Shown here: positions 1 through 6,777 of the stretch, piece after piece
Position numbering within the stretch: position 1 is the first letter of the stretch
Layout of the letters: every line of letters begins with the position of its first letter
Source of the DNA: Chitinophaga pinensis
Lineage (GTDB): Bacteria; Pseudomonadota; Gammaproteobacteria; Burkholderiales; SG8-41
Assembly: GCA_943329075.2 (NCBI GenBank)
Contig: CALQCM020000033.1
Coordinates: 1 to 48,855 of the forward strand
Direction: 5' to 3'
Length of the DNA stretch: 48,855 nt
Made by a program: the position numbers and the translations under genes
Notes under the pieces: model-generated
What the model saw: only the letters and a program-made list of their open reading frames with translations
The model's database searches: none
What the model was told of the DNA's origin: nothing

Positions 1-821
1 ACTGTGCCGATATTGTCGTAACCCATGCCTTTGACCATGGCGGCGACCTTGGCGGCGATTTCTTCGATCTCGGCGCGCGGAATCGCCGGTGCGGTCGCCT
101 CTTCAATCACTTTCTGATTGCGCCGCTGTACCGAGCAATCGCGCTCGAACAGATGCACGGCACCGCCGTGCTGATCGCCCAGCACCTGAAACTCGATGTG
201 GCGCGGCTTCTCGAGCAGACGCTCCAGATAAACCTCGGCGTTGCCAAAGCCGCGGCTCGCCATCGATTGCGAACGTTCGACCACTGCCAGCAGTTCGGAT
301 TCGTCTTTCGCCGGCAGCATGCCGATGCCGCCACCGCCGCCGGCGGGTTTCACCAGCACCGGATAACCAATGCTGCGCGCGGCCGCGAGAATACGCGCGG
401 GCTCCGCCGGCAATACGCCGCTGCCTTTGGTCATCGGCATGCCATATTCGGCAGCGATGTCGCGCGCGCGCGTCTTGTGGCCCATCGCTGCTATCCACTT
501 CGGCGACGGGCCGATAAAACAGACGCCGGCGTCGGTCACGCGTTGCGCGAAGCCCGCGTTCTCCGACAAAAAGCCATACCCGGGATGCACGCCGTCGGCA
601 TTGGCTTTTTTCAGTACGGCAAGCAGCGTTTCCTGATTCAAATAGCTGTCGGCAGCCGGCGAGGCGCCGATCGCGTGGGTTTCGCTCGCCATTTCCAGAT
701 AGGGCGCGCCGTAATCGGCTTCGGAATAGACGGCCACCGACTTGATGCCCATTTCGTAGAGCGCGCGCAGCACGCGCGCGGCGACGGCACCGCGATTTAC
801 AACAACAACTTTATTGAACAT
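1..821 (-). CDS. Biotin carboxylase subunit of an acyl-CoA carboxylase (3' part beyond window)
   Basis: The gene reads leftward from an ATG at 819-821 and runs off the window, so only the first 273 residues are visible. It starts MFNKVVVVNRGAVAARV, the N-terminal Rossmann-like motif of biotin carboxylases, where most family members have NRGEIA. HPGYGFLSEN, the ATP-grasp glycine-rich loop KPAGGGGGIGM and FERDCSVQRRNQK follow in family order. Such enzymes carboxylate the biotin of a carrier protein using ATP and bicarbonate. It is the third gene of a leftward run after two carboxyltransferase genes, separated from the nearer one by about 106 bp that hold an inverted-repeat element. The likely partner is the small carrier protein encoded at 4949-5170. 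Whether the missing C-terminus carries its own biotinyl domain cannot be seen. Confidence 0.9.
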   Translation of the reverse strand, partial: MFNKVVVVNRGAVAARVLRALYEMGIKSVAVYSEADYGAPYLEMASETHAIGASPAADSYLNQETLLAVLKKANADGVHPGYGFLSENAGFAQRVTDAGVCFIGPSPKWIAAMGHKTRARDIAAEYGMPMTKGSGVLPAEPARILAAARSIGYPVLVKPAGGGGGIGMLPAKDESELLAVVERSQSMASRGFGNAEVYLERLLEKPRHIEFQVLGDQHGGAVHLFERDCSVQRRNQKVIEEATAPAIPRAEIEEIAAKVAAMVKGMGYDNIGT

Positions 822-844
822 CAAAACCTTTCAGCCATGCTTTT

Positions 845-913
845 GTAGCGCAGGCCGCATTTTCGACAATGTGCCTGCTCAGTCAACGAATGCAGGCGAG
901 TCGCCTGCGCTAC
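845..913. repeat. REPIN-like element: two GTAG-headed hairpins in inverted orientation
   Basis: GTAGCGCAGGC at 845-855 is matched by its exact reverse complement at 903-913. Read on the minus strand from 913, GTAG is followed by a perfect hairpin (arms 892-899 and 901-908, centre 900). Read on the plus strand from 845, GTAG is followed by GCAGGC (850-855) with its complement GCCTGC at 873-878. Two GTAG-headed palindromes facing each other is the architecture of REP doublets (REPINs/BIMEs). It lies between two genes of the carboxylase operon. No second copy was seen in this window. Confidence 0.55.
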
Positions 914-927
914 CTAAAAGCGCGCAT

Positions 928-2463
928 CTAATAGCTTGTCGGCCAAGTGCGCATCAAGTGCTGTCCCACACCTTTGGTCATGCGCAATTGGTAAACCTCA
1001 AGCATACGGATCAGATAGTCGCGGGTTTCTTCCGGCCTGATCACCGCCTGCGCCGCATAGACGGAGGCGAGACCCCAGACATCGGAACCTTGTTCGATCT
1101 CGGCGAGCCGCGCGTCGAAATCCGGGTCGCCCGGCTTCACGCCATGCACAATGGTGGTGGCGAACTCCGGGCTCATGAAACTGATTTCCGCACTCGGCCA
1201 CGCTGAGATGTCATCGCTGTGACGGCCGCCGCCCATGCAGACATAGGCGCGGCCGTAGCTCTTGCGCAGAATCACCGACAGGCGCGGCACGGTGAGCAAA
1301 GTCATCGCGTTCATGAAGTTCATGATCTTGCCAGGCGCGCCGGCTTTCTCCGCCTCGGTGCCGATCTGGAAGCCGGGGGTATCGACGAGCAGCACGATCG
1401 GTATGTTGAACGAATCGCACATCACCAGAAAGTCGACGATCTTGCGGCAGGCGTCGGCGTCGAGCGCACCGCCGCGATGCAGCGGGTTGTTGGCGACGAT
1501 GCCCACACTTTTGCCGTTCATGCGCGACAACGCCACCACCGCGCTTTTGCCGAAGCGCGGTTTTAATTCAAACATCGAGTCCTTGTCGACCATGCACTTG
1601 ATGATTTTGCGCATGTCGTAGACCTGCGTGCGCTTCTCCGGCACCAGTGACAAAATATTCGCCATCTCGGCGCCGGAACCCGCGGGCACCGGCACCACCG
1701 GCGGCGCTTCGTTGTTGTGGCTCGGCAGATAAGACAGAAATTGCTTGATCGCGATGAACATCTCTTCTTCGGTATCAACGACCTGATCGATCAGGCCGGT
1801 GGTTTCGGTATGCAGCCGCCAACCGCCGAGTTCGTCGAGATTCACTTTTTCATTGAGCGCCATCTCAATCAGCCGCGGGCTTGACACCGCCATCGTCGCG
1901 CCCTTTTGCATGACGGCGAAATCCGACAGACAGGCAAACCACGCCGACGAACCGAACGACGGCCCAACCACCGCAGCGGCCATCGGCGTTTCGCGCGTAC
2001 GGCGGAACTGCGTGTTGTCGTTACCAAGCAACTGGCCCATGCCGCGCGCACCCATCGCATCGGGCAAGCGCGCCCCCGTCGATTCGCCGATGATGACGAA
2101 GGGCATGCCGCGTTCGGTGGCGGTGCGCCTCATGTGACCCACTTTCTTGCCGTTGGTGGCGCTGGTCGACGCACCCTTGACCGTGAAATCGTTGACCACC
2201 ACGGCGACATCGCGGCCGTTGATTTTGCCGAAGCCGGCGATCTTGCCGTCGGTCGGCGTTTCTTCGGCTTCGTTCGGATAGACGCCGGAAGTGCCGAACA
2301 GGCCGGATTCGATGAAGCTGTTTTCATCGACGAGTGCGGCGACGCGTTCGCGCGCGTTGAGCTGGCCGGCCTTTTTGCGCCGCGCGATCTTGTCGGGGCC
2401 GCCCATGCCGAGTGCTTTGGCGAGACGGGTTTCGTATTCGGCCATCAATTTTTCGAATGCCAT
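928..2463 (-). CDS. Acyl-CoA carboxylase carboxyltransferase subunit (paralogue 2)
   Basis: This is a 511-residue carboxyltransferase of the PccB/AccD5 type, which moves CO2 from carboxybiotin to an acyl-CoA. Both crotonase-like halves are present: N-terminal GKIAGFGKINGRDVAVV and GESTGARLPDAMG, C-terminal VANNPLHRGGALDADA and LLVDTPGFQIGTEAEKAG. The start at 2463 (MAFEKLMAEY) matches the start of its paralogue at 6778-8313; an upstream in-frame extension would overlap the preceding gene and is rejected. By my alignment, the position that sets acyl-chain selectivity in Streptomyces PccB/AccB (Asp or Ile 422) is Val408. It follows carboxyltransferase 1 by 23 bp and was probably made from the same message. 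The C-terminus (GQHLMRTWPTSY) closely resembles that of paralogue 3. The substrate is unknown. Confidence 0.92.
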   Translation of the reverse strand: MAFEKLMAEYETRLAKALGMGGPDKIARRKKAGQLNARERVAALVDENSFIESGLFGTSGVYPNEAEETPTDGKIAGFGKINGRDVAVVVNDFTVKGASTSATNGKKVGHMRRTATERGMPFVIIGESTGARLPDAMGARGMGQLLGNDNTQFRRTRETPMAAAVVGPSFGSSAWFACLSDFAVMQKGATMAVSSPRLIEMALNEKVNLDELGGWRLHTETTGLIDQVVDTEEEMFIAIKQFLSYLPSHNNEAPPVVPVPAGSGAEMANILSLVPEKRTQVYDMRKIIKCMVDKDSMFELKPRFGKSAVVALSRMNGKSVGIVANNPLHRGGALDADACRKIVDFLVMCDSFNIPIVLLVDTPGFQIGTEAEKAGAPGKIMNFMNAMTLLTVPRLSVILRKSYGRAYVCMGGGRHSDDISAWPSAEISFMSPEFATTIVHGVKPGDPDFDARLAEIEQGSDVWGLASVYAAQAVIRPEETRDYLIRMLEVYQLRMTKGVGQHLMRTWPTSY

Positions 2464-2486
2464 TACCTGGTTTCCTTGGTTTGCAA

Positions 2487-4055
2487 TTACGGGCGTACGC
2501 CGAAACGTGCCTTGGGTCCGAGACGGGTTTTCATACCGATCTGCGCGGCTTCGAGAAAGCGGCACAGATAAGGGCGGGTTTCGCGCGGATCGATCAAATC
2601 CTCGACACCAAAGGCTTCGGCGGTGAGAAAGGGAGAAGTCATGCGTCTGAGCTCGGCTTCGAGTGCGGCTTCTTTGGCGACCGGATCGTCGGCGGCAGCG
2701 AGTTCGCGTTTGAACGCAGCTTTGACGCCGCCTTCGATTGGCAAGGAGCCCCACTCCGCCGAAGGCCAGGCGATTTTGAAATTGAGCCCGCTGCGGTCGA
2801 TGGTATTGCCGCCGGCCATGCCATAACACTTGCGCACGACAACGGTGAAGGTCGGCACCGTCAGTTGCATATTGAGGTAACGCGCCTGCATGCCGATGCG
2901 CAGGATGCCCGCGGCTTCGGCCTCCATGCCGATCTGGAAGCCCGGCACATCGACCAGAAACACCAGCGGAATGTTAAACGTGTCGCAGAGTTCGGTGAAA
3001 TGCGCCTGCTTGCGCGCCGCTTTGACATCGACCACGCCGCCGAACATTGGATTGTAAGCCACCACGCCGACGACCATGCCGTTCATGCGTGCCAGCGTGG
3101 TGATGACGGCGCGGCCAAAGCTCGGCTGGATTTCAAACGTCGATTCGCGATCGACGATCAAATTGATTAACTTGCGCATGTCGTAGGGCTGGCGCTGTGA
3201 GCGCGGGATAATGGAGGCCAGCGCGTCTTCGCAACGGTCAAGCGGATCGCTGCACGCGGTCTGCGGCGGCAGCTCCCACACGTTAGACGGCAGGTACGAC
3301 AAAAAGCGCCGGATCTGCGCGAGACAGTCGGCCTCTGACTCGGCGGCGTTGTCGATGGTGCCGGCGGTATCGACGGCCATTTTGTGGCCGCCGAGCTCTT
3401 CCTTCGTGACCTTGGTGTTGTAGGCGCGCTCGACGACGGGCGGGCCGGCGGCGAAGATCTGGCTGCTGTTTTTCACCATCACGGTCCAGTGCGCAAGGAT
3501 GGCGCGGCCCGATGGCCCGCCGGCAGCAGTACCCATTACCGCACTTACGACAGGCACGACCCCCATCAGTTCGACCGAGCGTTCAAAGCCGTCGGGCCCC
3601 GAGCCGGGAAAGGTGGCATGGCCGCGGCGTGAAATGGAGGTCACGCTGCCGCCGACACCGTCAATCAGGTTTACCAGCGGAATACGATAAAGATGGGCGA
3701 GGTCTTCGATGAAGCCGCCCTGTCCGCCCTTGCGCCGCGCGCCGCCAAAGCCAGCGCCACCCTTGATGGTGTAGTCCTCGCCGCCGACGGCGACGGGGCG
3801 GCCGTCGATTTTGCCGATGCCGGCGACGTAGGGCGCCGGCGTGAATGACAGCAGATTGCCGGCGTCGTCATATTTCGCGCTGCCGGCGAGTTTGCCGACT
3901 TCCTGAAAGGAATTCGCATCGAGCAGGCCGCCGATGCGTTCGCGGATGGTGAGTTTACCGGCAGCGTGGTGCCGCGCCACCGCCTCGGCACCGCCGCATT
4001 GCTCGGCCAGCGCGCGGCGGCGGTTGATCTCTTCAATTTCTGCGGACCAGCTCAT
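2487..4055 (-). CDS. Acyl-CoA carboxylase carboxyltransferase subunit (paralogue 1)
   Basis: This 522-residue carboxyltransferase is the first gene of the leftward carboxylase operon. The start at 4055 (MSWSAEIEEI) is preceded by a GGGGAG ribosome site; an upstream in-frame start would add 16 unrelated residues. Family landmarks include GKLTIRERIGGLLD, VAYNPMFGGVVD and FLVDVPGFQIGMEAEAAGI. By alignment its specificity position is Gly416, unlike the Val and Ile of its two paralogues, and the surrounding loop (YGMAGGNTID) also differs, so a different and perhaps bulkier acyl-CoA is plausible (inference). The N-terminal half carries a glycine-rich loop (GGAGFGGARRKGGQGG). Carboxyltransferase 2 follows after 23 bp. 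Transcription probably starts near 4133 and passes through a leader with two strong hairpins. Confidence 0.92.
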   Translation of the reverse strand: MSWSAEIEEINRRRALAEQCGGAEAVARHHAAGKLTIRERIGGLLDANSFQEVGKLAGSAKYDDAGNLLSFTPAPYVAGIGKIDGRPVAVGGEDYTIKGGAGFGGARRKGGQGGFIEDLAHLYRIPLVNLIDGVGGSVTSISRRGHATFPGSGPDGFERSVELMGVVPVVSAVMGTAAGGPSGRAILAHWTVMVKNSSQIFAAGPPVVERAYNTKVTKEELGGHKMAVDTAGTIDNAAESEADCLAQIRRFLSYLPSNVWELPPQTACSDPLDRCEDALASIIPRSQRQPYDMRKLINLIVDRESTFEIQPSFGRAVITTLARMNGMVVGVVAYNPMFGGVVDVKAARKQAHFTELCDTFNIPLVFLVDVPGFQIGMEAEAAGILRIGMQARYLNMQLTVPTFTVVVRKCYGMAGGNTIDRSGLNFKIAWPSAEWGSLPIEGGVKAAFKRELAAADDPVAKEAALEAELRRMTSPFLTAEAFGVEDLIDPRETRPYLCRFLEAAQIGMKTRLGPKARFGVRP

Positions 4056-4078
4056 GACGCTCCCCGGGCTTCGGCGCT

Positions 4079-4126
4079 GCCGCGTGTAACACGCGGCGCG
4101 CAAAGACGGCGGGGCAGTGCCCGCCG
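4079..4126 (-). promoter_or_regulatory. Two tandem hairpins in the 5' leader of the carboxylase operon
   Basis: A 19-bp perfect palindrome with 9-bp arms lies at 4079-4097 (centre 4088). A second hairpin with 7-bp GC arms and a 6-nt loop lies at 4107-4126. Both fall between the predicted promoter (-10 at 4140-4145) and the ribosome site of the first carboxyltransferase gene. Neither is followed by a T-run, so they are not classical terminators. They could stabilise the message, bind a protein or be an operator; this is inference. Confidence 0.45.
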
Positions 4127-4139
4127 AAAGTGAGGGGCT

Positions 4140-4186
4140 ATGCTAGCCCTCGCGGCAATTTGTTGTCAATAAGATTGTTGACAATC
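4140..4186. promoter_or_regulatory. Divergent promoter and symmetric operator between the carboxylase operon and gntR
   Basis: On the minus strand, TTGACA (4164-4169) and TAGCAT (4140-4145) are spaced by 18 bp, giving a good sigma70 promoter for the carboxylase operon. On the plus strand a second TTGACA lies at 4178-4183, facing gntR. The two -35 hexamers sit in an inverted repeat, TTGTCAA (4163-4169) and TTGACAA (4178-4184). The site GATTGTTGACAATC (4173-4186) has 6-bp arms, similar in style to the short TTGT/ACAA palindromes bound by FCD-type GntR proteins. A regulator bound here would cover both -35 elements, so autoregulation plus control of the carboxylase genes is the natural inference. 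GGGCTA/TAGCCC (4135-4140/4144-4149) also flanks the -10. Confidence 0.6.
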
Positions 4187-4213
4187 CTACAAGAAGGCCG
4201 GTAAGGTTGCGAC

Positions 4214-4933
4214 ATGGCTCGCCAACCCGCCCACGCGCCCGCCGCCCCATCCCCCGTTGCACCGGTCACGGCGCCGCTGACGCTGTCGCTGCCGGAACAG
4301 ATCGCCGCCCAGCTGGCGGCGCGCATCACCTCGGGCGCCTATGCGCCGGGGCAGCGCATCATGGAGCAGGCGGTAGCCGGTGAATTTGCGGTCAGCCGCG
4401 GGCCGGTGCGCGAAGCGCTGCGCCTGCTGGAAAAAGACGGACTTGTCACCATCCTGCCGCGCCGCGGCGCCCAGGTGACCAATCTGACGATTTCAGAAGT
4501 TAAAGAGATTTTCGACATCCGCGCCGCACTCAATGGCCTGCGCGACCGCGACATCGCCGAAGATCCGCGCCGGCACGCCTTGCTGCCGCTACTGGAAGCC
4601 GAAGTAAAGAAGCTGGCGGCGCAATCACGCGGCGTGGCGCAGGGCGACGACTATGTCGAGACCGTGTTCAAAATCAACCGTCTGCTCAACGCGGCCACGC
4701 GCAGCATGCGCCTGCGCAACATACTCGGTGCGCTGGCGCAGCAAACGCTGCGTTACTCGAAACTGGGGCTGTCGAGCGAACAACGGCGCCGGCAATCGGT
4801 CCGGCACTGGCAGGAACTGGTGCGCGCGATCCGCGACGGCGACGGTGAAAGCGCACAGCGGACGGCGGAGCGCCGCGTGCACGACTCGCGCGATGCGGCC
4901 ATCAAAAAACTGGAGGAAGCCAGCAATAAATAG
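4214..4933 (+). CDS. GntR-family transcriptional regulator, FCD-type
   Basis: This 239-residue regulator is divergent from the carboxylase operon. A flexible Ala/Pro-rich stretch (residues 1-24) precedes a winged helix-turn-helix at about residues 26-90, with ITSGAYAPGQRIMEQ, SRGPVREALRLLEKDG and PRRGAQV typical of GntR DNA-binding domains. The C-terminal part (about 95-235) is all-helical and fits the FCD effector domain, which usually binds carboxylated small molecules through a metal. An AAGG ribosome site lies seven bases before the ATG. Position and the palindromes in the intergenic region suggest that it represses or activates the adjacent carboxylase genes in response to a pathway metabolite. 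The effector cannot be deduced. It converges on the biotin carrier gene with 15 bp between stop codons. Confidence 0.88.
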   Translation: MARQPAHAPAAPSPVAPVTAPLTLSLPEQIAAQLAARITSGAYAPGQRIMEQAVAGEFAVSRGPVREALRLLEKDGLVTILPRRGAQVTNLTISEVKEIFDIRAALNGLRDRDIAEDPRRHALLPLLEAEVKKLAAQSRGVAQGDDYVETVFKINRLLNAATRSMRLRNILGALAQQTLRYSKLGLSSEQRRRQSVRHWQELVRAIRDGDGESAQRTAERRVHDSRDAAIKKLEEASNK

Positions 4934-4948
4934 CTGCCGGCGGGAACA

Positions 4949-5170
4949 CTAGCCTTCGAGGATGGCGACAACCTGGCCTTCGGCGACCGGGTCTTTCGGC
5001 TGGACCAGGATTTCCTTCACCACGCCACCGTCCTCAGTGATCACCGGGATTTCCATTTTCATCGATTCGACGATCATCAGCACATCGCCCTCTGCAACCT
5101 TGTCGCCCACCTGCGCGCTAACCTTCCACAAGGTACCGGTGATTTCCGATTTGACTTCGATTCTGGCCAT
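4949..5170 (-). CDS. Small biotin carboxyl carrier protein
   Basis: This is a 73-residue stand-alone biotinyl domain. The motif ESMKMEIP places the biotinylated lysine at residue 38, in the hairpin of the flattened barrel, and glycines such as GDKVAEGDVL match the family. It lacks the long N-terminal Pro/Ala linker of AccB, so it is not the housekeeping acetyl-CoA carboxylase carrier; free carriers of this size accompany multi-subunit acyl-CoA carboxylases. The start at 5170 is chosen because the earlier in-frame start adds a non-homologous segment lying over the promoter. It should shuttle CO2 between the biotin carboxylase at the left edge and one or more of the three carboxyltransferases. 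It has its own promoter, and a crotonase gene diverges from it. Confidence 0.93.
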   Translation of the reverse strand: MARIEVKSEITGTLWKVSAQVGDKVAEGDVLMIVESMKMEIPVITEDGGVVKEILVQPKDPVAEGQVVAILEG

Positions 5171-5203
5171 GACTGCACGTCCCGCGGGGTTTGAAGTGGG
5201 CGC

Positions 5204-5212
5204 AGTATAACA
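5204..5212 (-). promoter_or_regulatory. Extended -10 promoter element for the biotin carrier gene
   Basis: On the minus strand, TGTTATACT matches an extended -10 (TGnTATAAT with one mismatch), about 34 bp upstream of the carrier ATG. The -35 region is GC-rich and poor, which extended -10 promoters tolerate. A GGCGGC/GCCGCC inverted repeat lies just upstream. Confidence 0.5.
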
Positions 5213-5290
5213 TCGCGAAATATCCGGCGGCACGTTGCGCCGCCACGCGGCTGCACTTAACATGGCCGCTCGTCAATTTGGAACGCTCAC

Positions 5291-6097
5291 ATGTCTGAAC
5301 TCCCTGCACTCAAAAATGCCGCATTGGCGCTTGATGGCCGCGTCGCAACCCTGGTCTTTCAACGCGATGACGTGCGCAATGCGCTCACCGGCACCGATCT
5401 CACCGACGACATCGTCGCCACGCTCAACTGGGCCAACGCCTGTGCCGAGGTATCGGTGCTGATTATGACCGGCGAGGGCAGCGCGTTTTCCGCCGGCGGC
5501 AACATCAAGAACATGGCCGCACGCGCGCAGGAATCGCCGCACATTCTTGCGCAGTATTACAAACACGGTGTTCAGCGCATTCCGATCGCCATGCAGGCGG
5601 TGGAAATCCCGGTGATCGCGGCAGTCAACGGCCCGGCGATCGGCGCGGGTTTCGATCTTGCCAACATGTGCGATATCCGCGTCGGCTCGACCAACGCGCA
5701 GTTTGGCGAAACCTTCGCCAACCTGGGCCTCATTGCCGGCGACGGCGGCGGCTGGTATCTGCAACGGCTGGTCGGTTACCAGCGCGCGGCCGAGCTGACC
5801 TTCACCGGCCGTATCGTCAAAGCCGAGGAAGCCAAGACGCTCGGCATCCTGCTGGAGATTACCGAACCTGATGCCCTGCTGACGCGCGCACAGGAAATGG
5901 CCGCGAAAATGGCCGCCAAACCTCCACTCGCGCTGCGCTACTCCAAACGCCTGCTGCGTCTGGCGCAACAACAAGGCTTGCACGAGCATCTGGACACCTG
6001 CTCGAGCTTTCAGGCGCTGGTGCAGAAATCCGAAGACCACACCGAGGCGCTGGCGGCGTTCTTCGAAAAGCGCAGCGGCGTGTTCAAGGGCCGATAA
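5291..6097 (+). CDS. Crotonase-fold enoyl-CoA hydratase/isomerase family protein
   Basis: This 268-residue crotonase-superfamily enzyme is probably active on an acyl-CoA in the cytoplasm. The oxyanion-hole segment FSAGGNIK (about residues 66-73) and GPAIGAGFDLANMCDI (about 114-129) are clear. However, the two catalytic glutamates of classical hydratase are replaced: by alignment with rat crotonase the Glu144 position is Asp122 and the Glu164 position is Phe142. GDGG (Asp151) resembles the aspartate-containing segment of PaaG-type isomerases. An isomerase or other crotonase reaction is therefore more likely than simple hydration (inference). A GGAA ribosome site precedes the ATG. The stop overlaps the next start by one base, so the two genes are coupled. 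Facing the biotin carrier gene links it to the carboxylation locus. Confidence 0.85.
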   Translation: MSELPALKNAALALDGRVATLVFQRDDVRNALTGTDLTDDIVATLNWANACAEVSVLIMTGEGSAFSAGGNIKNMAARAQESPHILAQYYKHGVQRIPIAMQAVEIPVIAAVNGPAIGAGFDLANMCDIRVGSTNAQFGETFANLGLIAGDGGGWYLQRLVGYQRAAELTFTGRIVKAEEAKTLGILLEITEPDALLTRAQEMAAKMAAKPPLALRYSKRLLRLAQQQGLHEHLDTCSSFQALVQKSEDHTEALAAFFEKRSGVFKGR

Positions 6098-6768
6098 TGG
6101 TTTTGCGCAGCTTGATTTTCGGCGCACTGGTAGTGCTGTCTCTCGGCGCGGGTGCGGCTGATGTGCAGCCGGTCAAACTGCTGCCCGTCGATGAAGCGGC
6201 GGGCGACGCCACGTGGACGCGGTTCCGTGCGCGCCTGATTGAGGCGTTGCAGAAGCACGACAGGAAATTCATTGACGGCATCATAGACCGCGGCGTGCGG
6301 AATATCTCGGACCTCAATGGCGTTGGCGAATTCCGCAAGTTGTGGGAACTCGACAATCCCGCCAGCCCGCTTTGGAGTGAACTGCCGAAGGTCCTGTTTC
6401 TTGGCAGCGTACAGGTCAAGCAGGAAAAGGTCAGCGAGGTCTGCGCACCCTACGTCTATTTCAAGTGGCCGTCGAACGCCCCCGACGACACCAACGCCGC
6501 GGTGATCGCGCGGGAAGCGCTGTTGCAGGCGCGGCCGTCTTTTGCCTCGCCTGCGCTACAGACACTGTCCTTCGATTTGATTGCGGTGGCCGACTGGGAA
6601 GTCGCCGACGAAGGCAAGGACAACAGACAACTTTGGGTGGCAGTCAAAACGCCGGTTGGCAGGGGCTACCTGCCGCAGGAACAGGTGCGCAGTCCGCTCG
6701 AATATCGGGCCTGTTTCGTCAAACGCGATGCAGGCTGGCGGCTGAGCGGGCTCGAGGTCGGCGAATAA
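6097..6768 (+). CDS. Exported protein of unknown function
   Basis: This 223-residue protein was not recognised. Residues 1-20 form a Sec signal peptide (VLRSLIFGALVVLSLGAGA) with a likely cleavage site after AGA. The mature part has an N-terminal region rich in charged residues (about 30-90) and a C-terminal part with conserved-looking segments around VCAPYVYFKWPSNAP and CFVKRDAGWRLSGLEVGE; a small beta domain of SH3 type is possible but unproven. Its ATG overlaps the crotonase stop codon by one base, so both are made from one message. It converges on the third carboxyltransferase gene with a gap of only nine bases. Codon use resembles its neighbours, with no sign of recent transfer. Confidence 0.75.
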   Translation: MVLRSLIFGALVVLSLGAGAADVQPVKLLPVDEAAGDATWTRFRARLIEALQKHDRKFIDGIIDRGVRNISDLNGVGEFRKLWELDNPASPLWSELPKVLFLGSVQVKQEKVSEVCAPYVYFKWPSNAPDDTNAAVIAREALLQARPSFASPALQTLSFDLIAVADWEVADEGKDNRQLWVAVKTPVGRGYLPQEQVRSPLEYRACFVKRDAGWRLSGLEVGE

Positions 6769-6777
6769 CTGCCAGCA

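Noticed and set aside
2464..2829. N-terminal extension of carboxyltransferase 2
   Set aside because: The extra 122 residues overlap carboxyltransferase 1 in another frame and lack homology; the start at 2463 matches the paralogue.
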